From: Gentiana macrophylla
Lineage: Eukaryota > Streptophyta > Magnoliopsida > Gentianales > Gentianaceae
Assembly (NCBI GenBank): GCA_026214975.1
Contig: CM047806.1
Coordinates: forward strand, 6,795,822 to 6,859,821
Reading direction: 5' to 3'
DNA length: 64,000 nt
Part shown: positions 1 to 10,913 of the stretch, piece by piece
How positions within the stretch are numbered: the first letter of the stretch is position 1
How the letters are laid out: each line of letters begins with the position of its first letter
Position numbers and translations under genes: made by a program
The notes under the pieces: model-generated
Database searches by the model: none
Told to the model about the DNA's origin: nothing
The model's input: the letters and a program-made list of their open reading frames with translations, nothing else

Positions 1-785
1 TCAACCTGAAAATGCCCAACTTTCCCAAAACCCAACAAGCACCTTTCGGTTTCTTGTTGGCATCTTTGCCGTTGTTTTTAGATGATTGCCCTTTTCTTTT
101 CTTCCGGTTCTTTTGAGAACTTTCCCCGGTTTCAACCATATTTATGGAAGTCGAATCCATCACCTCTTTACCCTTGGTTTTACTGCTCTATTGCGCCTCA
201 GAGATTCCTCTATACGCAAATGACTACCAAGTTCTACCAAAGATAATTCTTCTTTCTTATGTTTCGTAAAATGTTTAAAATATTTCCAAGATGGTGGCAA
301 TTTATCAATTATACTCAAATGTAAATAGACTCATCCATTTCCATTTTATGTCTGTGCAAATTGACCCAAAATGCGAAGAAGTTCATTGTACTGTTCCATT
401 ACCGAACGTGAATCCACCATATTATATTTCATGAAGTTTCCAACCAAGAACTTTTACCTGATGCATCTTCATCCATGTATTTTGATTCTAAAGAATCCCA
501 AAGTTCTTTGGCGATTCAACATTTTGGTAAATATCGAATGAGAGCATCGACATACCGCTTAGAATGTGGCCTCTACAAATGTAGTCATCATTCTCCCACT
601 TGTTCTTCTTCCTCAATTCTTCCAGAGGTCCGTCCTCCAACACTTCCGGCATCGGTGTGCTTAGTACATACACCACCTTCAAAGTTGTCAACAAGAAATG
701 CATCTTTCTCTCGCCATCTTCAAATTTACTCCATCGAACTTTTCCAACTTCCCAAAATTTGCGTCATTTCTTTGACACTCGACAT
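1..785 (-). pseudogene. Copia-type retrotransposon gag remnant
   Basis: Read on the minus strand from an ATG at 785, this is the gag start of a Ty1/Copia element, broken by several frameshifts. Visible pieces are the N-terminal leader, a segment at about 488-703 with the typical WENDDYICRGHIL and SFDIYQNVES motifs of the UBN2/gag family, and a zinc knuckle near position 20-50. In the knuckle the expected C-x2-C has become C-W-V-L, followed by G-K-V-G-H-F. The element continues off the left edge, so protease, integrase and RT are not in view. Frame breaks and the damaged knuckle show it is dead. The family assignment rests on motif recall. Confidence 0.75.
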
Positions 786-2927
786 TGTTAAACTAAATAA
801 ATTTTGTAGATTGTTGAACAATTGGGGTTTGATAACAACAACAATGTCGAAAACGCAGAAAAAACTAAAACGCAAATTTGATTTGCTTGATATGAACGTA
901 GAATCATGTAAACACTTTCCTACAAAAGTTATTTGCCCCTTCTCGAATGCCTAGGGTGTCACAAATACTTTGTGAGATAAGACTACGCTTTCCTTCAAAT
1001 TTAGGCACAAAAGATGAAGAATACTCTTGGAGATAGTTTGTAATATGTTTTTCTCTCAAAGATGAATGTGCACTTTTCCTATGTTTAAAGCACTCCAAAA
1101 GATCGATATATATAGGTTGAAAAACCGACCTTTTATGTATACAACCTTTGGAAAACAAGTTACATACATAAAACAATTGAAAAAGATGAAAAGACACACC
1201 ATTTCAGATTTTGGGCCACAAAGGGCGCATGTGGCTACTCATGAAAACCAAAATCGACCAAAACTTTCTCGATCAAATTTCAGACAAAATTCCCACAGTA
1301 AGGCGCTTATAGTGACAGACGACCACTACACACTGCTTCTCCAAATTCTGAATTTTGGTCCTTTAAGTGGATTTTCATCCTTTAAGTGTTTTTCCCGAAC
1401 TATACTTGATCATTTAAATCCGCAAACTCGTAAATACTTATATGAGCGTACATTCCGTACCTCCAAACTCATATTATAGCATTCCGAGTTCACCCATCTT
1501 TGTACCAAACCCCGATTACATAAATGAACATGGTAACACTTAAATCCCCAACAATATTTTAACGGTGAAAGTTCTTCCATGGCACTAAGGTCGATTTTGA
1601 ATTACGGGTTCTACCAATGTTCTTGCGCTAAGGTCAAACTGGCTATGAAAATGATGAAGTTAACGGGCACGGGTACCGGCACCACACATCTATTGTGTCT
1701 GGCTGTGAAAATGATAACTTTTACGAGCGCCGTAATGGCACCACAATGTGAATGGCACCATGGTGCTCTGAAAGTAGCCACTAAAGACGGCCAATATTTT
1801 ACTTGTACTGGAGTAGTATTTTTAGCTTATCTTTCGTACAAGTGATTACTTTGAGATATATACCATGTTTAGAACTAAATCCTTAAACCAATTTTATCTG
1901 GTATTGCAAATTGTCTGTAACATGTTTGTGAGTTGCAGAAGCCCGAATTATCTTTTTGAAAAAATTAGAAATTGTTTTCAATACAGCTTAATGTACATCT
2001 TTTACTTGTAGTTATAATTCCAGAACTCTGAAGTATAAAAATAAACTGGTCACAAAAATGTACATTCGAAGATTTCAACACCATTGAGACTCAGTCCGAA
2101 AGTTCTGCAGCATATCGGACTTTCATTACCTGCGATTGCCCTATCCGATCAGTATCAAGGAACCTGCACTAAAGATAAGAGAATTACCCTTTAGATAAAG
2201 TCAATGCATTTCTTATTTTGTTGCCTCGAGTCCTACGAGCGATCAGCAGTAATGGGCGTAGTTACTAAGAAGAGTATAGTTTGATCCACATTCACTGACT
2301 TTAAGTGACATGTTTGATTCATCAATCTTTGCAGAAGACCAAGGATATTGATAATTTTGAGCAACAGAACCAACTTGTGAAGACGATCTCTGCATTCGAT
2401 AGATGGCCCCTACTACGTCGACTTAGTTGTCTCTCAAACACTTGAGGCCGCTGTTTTGGTTTGGAGCCCTTGAAAGATTTTGTTTTAGCCATGTAACTTT
2501 GGGTTAGAAGGGTACTCGTGTAAATATTTATTCACCGAGCTCTGACCACGCGTACAGGAGTACCGGAAGGACAGAGATGTTGATGAAGAATTATCTGGTT
2601 TTGATATGTCAGAATATTAGTGTTGTGGACTGCTTTGAGCTGTGTAAAGTGTGTATTCCTCGAAAATGTCCGCTACGAGCTTTCGGGCTTAGATCATTTA
2701 TTTATTTGTTGCTGGTTTTCTTGATGTATGAATGCACTGTGTAGACATTACCTTGAATTAACAGTTGAAGAATCAAACATTATCAGCTACATCGTCATCA
2801 CACACAATATTCACACTTACAGTTGCAAAATATCAAATGCTGGGAGCTTGAAAAATTCATATAAACATACTGATCAAGCCCAAGAATCACAAGTCACAGA
2901 TTCAAAGCAATGAATATTAAAGCTGGT
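786..2927. other. No gene found; probable leader/LTR of the Copia relic
   Basis: This lies upstream of the minus-strand gag start. A TATA-like string (ctatatatatcgatc when read on minus, near 1090-1110) could belong to the element's promoter region. I could not define LTR ends. The open frames at 1066-1479 and 1579-1845 look like chance: they resemble no family and contain a local duplication (gctatgaaaatgat / gctgtgaaaatgat near 1640 and 1703). Confidence 0.4.
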
Positions 2928-2982
2928 ACCAACCTCAAAACAAGCAAAATTTCTTAAGTAGCACCAAATTTCATCAAAGAGG

Positions 2983-3292
2983 CCTATTACTAATTCAATA
3001 TAAAGAAACGGAATCATTTACTAATAATAATGTGGTACAATCAATTTCAGCCGTAAACTATAACCAGTAACCACGTTCTTCTTGTTAAAACGTGGAAAGA
3101 TGACAAATTTAAAATAAAAAAAAAAATATGATTTCTGCATACTCCACAATTATTCTAACCGGTAACATGTGATGGAAGGATGACTATTACTAATTCATTG
3201 TAAAGAAATGAATCATTTACTCCAGTGATATAATGATGTGGTACAATCATTTTCAAGCATAAACTCTAACCAGTAACCACGTTCTTTTTGTT
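2983..3292. repeat. Direct duplication of a ~105-bp non-coding unit
   Basis: Two diverged copies lie at 2983-3086 and 3183-3292, about 200 bp apart. Both run from ctattactaattca to ccacgttcttcttgtt-like ends and share atgtggtacaatca and accagtaaccacgtt. The string aaatttcttaagtagcacca just upstream at about 2947 recurs at about 6106, so the region belongs to a dispersed low-copy repeat. No coding content is seen. Confidence 0.7.
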
Positions 3293-5232
3293 GAAAATGT
3301 GATAAAAACATGGCATTATTAATTTAAAACAAATTAGTTTTGTCATTATCTTCCATTATCTATTTGATGTCAAGAAATACGGTTTTTTTCATTATTTCAC
3401 CAAAAATTGATGTAGCACGTCAAAGTCCATTATTATATTATAACCACTCAATAGCCATGTGGGCTTTATTAAGAGTAGGTTTATACATAAATGGTTTTTT
3501 TAGCCTCTATAAATAGTCTATGTATTTCTAATGTTTGTAATTATGTAAACTTGAATCTTTTTTCTTTGAGAACGAATTATCTTTAAGTTTGTATTAGTTC
3601 GTTTTATCCGTTTGTTATAGATCTTCTACATCAAAAAAGAAAGCAGAGTACAACCTAGATTCTTTTCTTTTGTTTATACAGTTCATGTGTAAAAAGAAAA
3701 AGCTATCAAATGTTGATTTCTATCTATAAATATAATTGGAGTACTCCTTGCGGAGTTGTAAAGAAATGGAGAGCCCAGGCCGGACCTACAGTGGCGCTGC
3801 AGAGACACTGCCTTAAGTTTCAACTACGTTTATACCAACTGAGACATCTTTTCAAAAAAAAAAAATCAGATTGATTCAATCCGATCCAACCTATTATAAT
3901 ATGTTTTTTTTTTTTTTTTTTTTGTTTTTGATAAAAGCCCAAATTTTTTTTACTCAAATCGATAAATGTCCCAATAAAAAAATGAGAGATTGAGGGAAAA
4001 GTTCTTTTTTAATTACAAAATAAATAAACATGACACACTCTTTTTTTTAGTTGCAAAAATGACAAAAAATTACAGACGAACAAAAATACCCCTTTATAGA
4101 AGGGACGCGCGCGTATAAGACTAAGGTTTGCGTACAATACTGTTCATGTTCTCAAATTCGTATATAATATTTATTTATTTTTTTTCAAACATTCGTAATT
4201 TTTGATTTACAACTCCGATATCGAAAATTTTTCACCAAAATTCATATTTTTTTGCTCTTTAATTTGAGCCCAAATACGATACCCTTCCGACGTATATTTT
4301 GAAAGACGAAAAAATATTTGTATTAACTGGAGCGTTTTTTCTTATAAACGACCGTAACTTTTGATTTAGAACACCGATCATCAAAATTGTTTCACCAATG
4401 TTCATATTTTTTTCTATCTTCATTTTGAGACCGCGTTTGATACCTTTTCAACGTAGTATTTGAAAGCCGAATTGAATCGCAGCATTTACACTAACACAGT
4501 ATTAGTATCAGTATCAGTATCAGTCTCATTTAAGGCTTAATTCAAGTGACTACTTCAAGACACACATATAAGGCTCATTTAAGGCTTAATTCAGTGGATA
4601 AGGAGGGAATATAATACCCTAAAAAAAAATAGAAGAAAGAAGAATTTATAGATTGAGATAGAGCAACTCAAGAGAGTGAAAGGATATGTGCCAATGAAAT
4701 GAGTCAATTGAGAGACATAATGTATTTTGATGACTAGAAAGAATTAAGAAAATAGGTGTAGAGAGATCGGAAGCCGGAAATAATATTAATCAATTCATTT
4801 TATTCACCTACTATACTAATATAACCATTGCTTTATCAATATAATATTTCATTAAAATTTCTCTAAACAATAATTTTTTCATCTACACAAATTTCAACTT
4901 ATTTATAATCATTATTTCACTTTATTTCTCTCACAAATCATTTTTTCATCTACACAAATTTCAATACAAGATTTCAATTATTCCGATCACAAAATCATAT
5001 TACATAGCTGACAAACAAATTACAGTTGTTCCAGGCACAAATTCAGAAGTCAAATAAAGAAAAAAAACTGGAAAGCACTACAAATTGAAAAAGTAAAGCC
5101 CAAATCGACATTTACATTCACTCGAATTCAAACTATGTGGTTCATATTCATTCACACGGTACAATTCCTTAAATGGAGTAACCATGCAAGCAATGACGGA
5201 CCGAGGAAAATTTTTCAATGGAGCCAAATTAT
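3293..5232. repeat. AT-rich intergenic DNA with a degenerate ~160-bp tandem repeat
   Basis: There is no gene. Two diverged tandem copies lie at about 4194-4310 and 4353-4471. Each runs from cgtaa-tttttgattta through caccaa-ttcatattttttt and gatacc-tt to tttgaaag-cgaa. Shorter repeats follow: gtatca x4 near 4506 and ctcatttaaggcttaattca at about 4527 and 4574. A T-run sits near 3904-3922. I saw no TIRs or TSDs. Confidence 0.6.
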
Positions 5233-5480
5233 ATACTCCCTCCGTTTTTTTATATATGTCGCAGAGAGAAGATTCACACAGATTAAGAAAATAATTAATA
5301 TGTCTCAAATATAGTGTTGGAAATGTATTTTTTTTATTGGAGATTTAAATACTTTGTTGGTTAATGTGTTTTTAGTATTGGAAATGTATTTTTCTTATTG
5401 GAGATGTAAATATTTTATTGCTAAAGAAGGAAAAAGTAATAAATTATGCGACGGAAATGTATGATAATTGACATAAATAA
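5233..5480. mobile_element. Stowaway/mariner-type MITE remnant (CTCCCTCCGT terminus)
   Basis: It begins TACTCCCTCCGTTTTTT at 5233, the recognised terminal sequence of plant Stowaway-like MITEs, preceded by TA. An internal string cacacagattaagaaaat recurs in the similar element at 41.98-42.3 kb. The opposite terminus is not clear, so the right boundary is a guess. It is non-coding. Confidence 0.5.
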
Positions 5481-7281
5481 AAAGGAGAAATTGTGAAATG
5501 CGATGAGATAAAAAAAAATGAGAGTATATATATAATAAAAAAAGTGGAAAAAGACTCTACAGCCAAGTCTCAAACTCATGACCTTAAGATAAATAACAAA
5601 ACTTCTAAATAGTTGAACTAAATGAATAATTGTTGTAGAAATTGTCAGAAATAATATACAACCGTTTTATTATAATAAGAAGGGTATATTAAGAACGTCG
5701 TCCTGGAATTTGAGTGCGCGCCACGCACCCCCCTTTACAACTGAGTCCGTCCTGCATGCAAGAATCACCCCATGATTCCAAGTACGGCAATGCGAAGTGA
5801 TACACCTCGATAGAGGTGAAGAGTTGCAGCTCATGGCCGAAGTGATATGTTTGTTTTCGTGAAGGCATACAATCTTTCGAATGAGGTATTCACTTGCCTA
5901 TAAAAGGCACTCGATGCAAATGTTATCATGATAATTACAGATCCGAAATTTCATTCAATGGGTTCTCGTAAATATTTATCAAAGTAAATAAATTTTTTTT
6001 ACAGGTCCGAAATATATTTCTATAGATAAAATTTAGAGTATTCTTATTTTTAGTGCATCCATGAGACCTATCAGAAGAAAGGTAGATCCGCCTCTGGCTA
6101 TGCAAAATTTCTTAAGTAGCACCAAATTAAACATCACAACTACTAAGCAGATGTTCACATTTGAGCTTGAATTAACACTTGGGGTCTTGGAGAATCAAAC
6201 ATTGTTAACTATTAAGGTTCATCCTCATCACACAATATGCACAATTATACAGACATAGAACACGAAAAAAAACACAATATGCTAGATTTACTAAACAACC
6301 ACACATATATCAGACAAGAAACATACTTGAGACGGCCCAAATAATCATACACAACCACAAGACAACTCAATTAGGAGGAAATCAAGCCCCTCAATCATGA
6401 CACACATAATGGGATGGATCCGACATCTTTTATGCTTCAATAAAATTCAGACAGCTTCCATTAATCTACCCTCATTATCCAATACCCAGATGAAGCCAAC
6501 CACTTAAATTCAGTATTAACATGAAATTAAACGGAAGAAACACTAATTCAAAAAAATTGGTTAATTTACTCTACCTGAAAGATAAAGCTGCGAATTTCAT
6601 CCCCTTCCCTCTCTTTCGTCGCCCCGATTCACAAATCGCCGGAAAAATAATCGCCGACCAAATTTTCTAGGGTATTATTATTATTATAGAAAATCCTGAT
6701 TTTTCTGATTTCATACACAATCATACTTGCGTGTCGCTTGCAGGCCCCTCGCGTGGCTTCTAGAAAATCGGGTCCATGGTCACGACGCATGAGTAACAAA
6801 TGGACGACGTAAGCATATTTTCCAAACAACTTCCTGCAATGCAATGCATATTTATCCTACACTTTACTTTTCAAGCACACTTTTTCAAGTTTCCCATGTT
6901 GAACTAGTACAGCTAGCATAGTTTTGGTCATCGGAGCACAACACAACGACCACTGAAAGCATAACACTTAAAATGCATACATGAATAAAAACAAAACGCT
7001 AAAAAAAAAAGACCATTGTTATTTTCCATTACAAACATATCATTGGGGCAAAAACATTATGTATGTACTATGTAATAGTGTACAAAGTTAGATAATGTGG
7101 ATAATGGAAGGAAAACAAAACAAAAATAAAGACCAGTTATCAGAGGACTAACATAAGAAGAAAATATCTTTATTCTAAAACAAAAACAATACATTTTATC
7201 AAATTAAATTACATTCCCCACCCCCACCCCAACCCCTGCGGAAAGCGGAGCACATCTGGTGTCAAGCTGCAAGAAAAACCT
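5481..7281. other. No gene found (1.8 kb intergenic)
   Basis: AT-rich sequence without a supportable gene. Short open frames at 6061-6258 (plus) and 6629-6844 (minus) show no family resemblance. The part near 6090-6250 echoes the repeat at 2.75-2.97 kb. A polypyrimidine stretch at about 6600-6630 resembles a leader but leads to no recognisable product. Confidence 0.4.
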
Positions 7282-8684
7282 TCATAAGTGCAACCCAATT
7301 AAGCTGATAATAGGCAGACTGACTTCATAAGGATGTGGAAACTTTGCTGCGCCCGGGATAGAAAGGCTCAATAGTCCCCATTTCCAAATTGTATACACCA
7401 CCCCAAGGGATAATGAGTAAAGAAGGGTGTTTTGGAAAAAAAGTTTGGAAAAAAGGGTGTTTTGGATTTTAGTGAAGTTTGACCCGCGATTTTCTCCCAT
7501 TTCTTTCACAAAATGCTAACGATCTTAAGGCGCCTCAAATCCCCTAAGGCGCTTCTTCCCAATAGGGCTTTTAGTTTGGTTCAAAAACAACTAAAACGGA
7601 AGAAAAAAATTCAAATTTTGACAAAACCGCTTTTACACAACTTTCTCGGTCAAACACCCGCTTTTAAGCAAATACCCCCACCCCAATCATCGTCCGGGAA
7701 ATAATATGATTGGCTTTGATCGCTCCTCCGGGAAACCTGGAGGCATCCAAAGCAATGGTCGACCAGTGGCCGCCGACAAAGACGGCCATGCTTCCTAAGC
7801 TATAAATCTCCTTCGCTGACTCCTTGGCTCTATCAACTTCATACACCTGAAATTTGGTTGTGATATACGACGAAACATCCTCACTAAGTTTAGGGGATGT
7901 CCTCATAATAATGAGGAACGAGCCATCAACAGCTTTGAGGATATATGATTTCATCCGTTGAAAATCGGGACACAGATACGATAATATGTTGTAAGGTGCA
8001 ACGAGTTGAACACATCCACCCCTTACGCTGTAAACTTCTTCTTCAGCAAGTCTCAAGTCGACCGAGACGATTCCTGGACAACCAATGGCATAGAATTTTC
8101 CATTGTCATGGTACACAACATCACAAAACCGCCCTGCTCGTAACTTGATTCTTTTCCATGCTTTGTCCCCTAACCTCCAAAAGCCAAATCTCCAGATCTT
8201 CCACATATGACCATCAAAATGAAATCCAAGTCTCACTAGGCCTTGCTGAAAGCACCATCTTCTGCATAAACATATGCTCCTCCATACGACACCGCTCGTA
8301 ATCTGGGTAGGTGTTTTGATGAGGTAAAGGAATCTCGCTACCTGAAAAAGGATCTAGCAGGGCCATGTTACCATCTCCTTCGACGGCTAGAAGCCATCCC
8401 AACGATTCGAAGCACTTCTTGCCTTTAAGCTTGGCAACTTTTACAGAACCCACGATTGATTCACCCTCAACCAAACTATATAACTCACGAACATCATCAC
8501 TGTCATCATCCTTGACAGGAAGCAATAGATGATGCCGTAAACGTAGACCCTCAAAATACTCATCCTTTGCAGCTGCGTACAAGGATTTGGAAACGCATCT
8601 AAAAGAGACGAAATCTTCAAGCTTTTTCAGTAGTTTTGATATCTCTACCAGCATGTCATGAGGAAGTTCAGATAAATTTGCCAT
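7282..8684 (-). pseudogene. F-box protein with DUF295/KIB1-4 beta-propeller, disrupted
   Basis: Reading minus from ATG 8684, residues 1-45 form an F-box (LPHDMLVEISKLL, then DFVSFRCVSKSL). A DUF295-type propeller follows, with LGWLLAVEGDGNMALLDPFSG, then a GDKAW-R strand, FQVYEVD and the AN-x-YF-DD motif (here YFPDDDWGG). Such proteins are SCF substrate adaptors. The frame breaks near 8230, again at an A-run near 8181 (plus-strand view), and near 7703. A 271-bp insertion at 7407-7677 separates the last coding part (VYNLEMGTIEPFYPGRSK at about 7330-7400) from the rest. The insertion plus the shifts argue for a pseudogene. If the single-base losses are consensus errors, only the insertion would be the lesion. 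The final residues are uncertain because of another shift near 7345. Confidence 0.75.
7407..7677. mobile_element. 271-bp Mutator-type MITE inserted in the F-box gene
   Basis: A perfect 9-bp duplication CCACCCCAA flanks it (7398-7406 and 7678-7686), the TSD size of Mutator elements. The ends form an imperfect inverted repeat: GGGATAATGAGTAAAGAAGG from the left, and GGGTATTTGCTTAAAAGCGG on the complement of the right end, both continuing GTGTTT. That is about 17 of 26 matches. It has no coding capacity. Removing it with one TSD copy rejoins the F-box propeller motif. Confidence 0.75.
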
Positions 8685-9465
8685 TTTTTGAGTGGCTGAC
8701 ATAAAACATAGGATCGTAAGAATCCAGATAGGATCGTAAAACATAGTAACCAGATCTATTGAAACAAACAAAGCCAATTAAATCATCTAACATGACATGA
8801 GAACTATTCAAACAAACAGAGCTAATTAAATCATCTAACATGGTGCAAGCAAACAAACAATTAAACAAACAAAAAATCTAAAGAAAGACATACACGAAGC
8901 AAATCAGTGATATGAAAGGGAAAGAAAAAAACAGATCGGAAAAGAAGCCTGTTGCCTTCCTCCGAAGATGCACGTCCGGTCCGGCGAGAAGTTTATTAGG
9001 TTTTCAAGAGGCTGCTGATTCCCTTTACTGAATATTTTATGGGCTTTATTTATCAAGTTTTAACCGAAATTGCTGCAACAATAAACTTATGATATAATTT
9101 ATGTCATGAATAAAATATTGGACTATACAAATTGGGTGAAAAGCCATTAATGCCCTTCCCCTTCTTGATTTGGATGATTTATTTAACACTAAAAATATAA
9201 TTAACCTCTAATTAAAAATTGATTATACTTTCTTAATCTGACCCCAATCCCACCCCTTATATTAGGACGGGCAAAATAACCACAGCTTAATTTACACGTC
9301 AAAATCAAGGAATTAAGGTTTTGGGAGGGAATCGATGGAATTAGGGGTTTATCAATTCGCGCCCTTTAATTAATTTATTTATTTTTTTTTTTTTGAGGGG
9401 TTTAATTTATTTTTTCGAAACGACCCTTTAATATATACACATATTAATTTATTCAACTTCCCCAC
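8685..9465. other. Intergenic spacer between divergent F-box and TyrRS genes
   Basis: This is the shared 5' side of the minus-strand F-box gene and the plus-strand synthetase. It contains a direct repeat, aattaaatcatctaacatg, at about 8776 and 8823, within longer similar units. AT-rich DNA follows, with a T-run at about 9383. No coding sequence is seen. Confidence 0.5.
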
Positions 9466-9473
9466 TATAAAAG
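9466..9473 (+). promoter_or_regulatory. TATA box of the TyrRS gene
   Basis: TATAAAAG lies in the context cactataaaagcaccc. It is about 30 bp upstream of a CT-rich sequence (about 9495 onward) that behaves as the untranslated leader. The leader then meets a consensus splice donor at 9691. The transcription start itself is inferred. Confidence 0.6.
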
Positions 9474-9494
9474 CACCCACATTAAGCCTTACTA

Positions 9495-10912
9495 AACCTC
9501 ATCAATTGCGCCGCTCTCTTCTCAGACTCTTACTGCTCTCTTCGGCCTCAACTCCTTCCACTTCCAGAGCCGTGTAGTCTGTCTAACCACAACCTTCAGC
9601 CGGCTCGCCGTTCTCTGCCATTGAAGCACTCTCCGGCCTTTCTCATTCAGTTTTACTGGTTTCTTCTCCCTCCTTCGATTGTGAAACCATGTAAGTGACC
9701 AATCTTTCAATTCGTCACATTATCTTTCCAATTTTAGGAGAGTTTGTCTTACTTTTTTTTATCTTTGTTATTTGGTTTGCAATATTATTGATAAAAACGA
9801 GATAAAATTATTCTAAGAACCTTTTTCGATAAAAAACTTGTTAATGAGTAGTCACCTCTGTTATTGTTGGATTTGTAATTTGTCACCTCTGTTATTGTTG
9901 GATTTGTAATTTGATTGTTTAGAGGATTAATCTTTAACTTGTAAACTCATATCTAAAAGGAGTATACTCCGATCGGTTTTTGAAGGCCGTAGATCTGAAT
10001 TTTCATAGTACTATATGTTTGTTGTGTATTACAAGTTACATCTCATTCGGACCATCCATACATCTGACCGGCTATAGTTACATTGTGATTATTAATTTAG
10101 CTGAGTATTTTGATAGAATCTTTGATAATAATGGACCAGGTATCATGCTTTTACTTATTTGCATTTTTCTGAAATTCTGTACATGGCATTTGGTCCAATA
10201 TTTGAGTATGTTGTGGTGAAACGAAAGTTATCTCTATTGAACATTGTTGGTAACAGTAGTTGTTTACTTCCAACTTAAATTAATAATTGCTAATACCACA
10301 GTTGCCTACTAAAATTAATATTTGTGAGAAGTGTTGTGCTGTGTTTAGTGAATCGTGCTTACACCTTGTAGAGGGATGGGTTGTTTTATCACTATATATA
10401 TATATATATATCTGCTCAATCAACGTTGTTTAACTTGTTTGTGAGCTTGTGGTATTAGATGATGAATGGCATGCTCATATTTTGGCCATGCAATTGAAGA
10501 CTTAAAGTACTTTGTTTTGTACTAACTACTAAGAGTATGGACTATGGACTCATGTTTATTTCGTTAATGATTTAAGACTTAAGGACTTGAAAGACTATTG
10601 TATTATTAATTAGTATGTTGTTTTTTCATTGCATATTTATTTTATAGCGGTGCCAATAATGGTGTTTGTCTAATTTCTAGAAAGAAAAAAAACAATTTTT
10701 ATGTAAAATAAAATACAGTTTGAAAACCGAATGTATATAACATAATGTTGACTGTTGTATCATTCCTATTCTGTGAATGTATATAACATAATGTTGGATT
10801 TGATGGGAGGGTAGACTTCAGGGGTCTTGTGCAAATTTTACCATGGTTAAGTATTCATGAGACTATGACTCAATATTAATTGTTGTCGTTGAAAATGTTG
10901 TTTGAGATGTAG
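9495..10912 (+). other. TyrRS 5' leader exon and leader intron
   Basis: A CT-rich leader exon (about 9495-9690) ends gtgaaaccat and is followed by donor GTAAGT at 9691. The acceptor ...gatgtAG ends at 10912. Splicing joins accat to gatgagc, which makes an ATG across the junction directly before the encoded ATG. In unspliced RNA the same place reads ATG TAA, a start followed at once by a stop. The 1.2-kb intron holds a small (TA)n run near 10395-10410 and no other feature. Confidence 0.65.
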
Positions 10913-10913
10913 G

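Noticed and set aside
1579..1845. 88-residue open frame with glycine/threonine repeat
   Set aside because: The repeats are at DNA level, the composition is not protein-like, and it has no family features or splice context.
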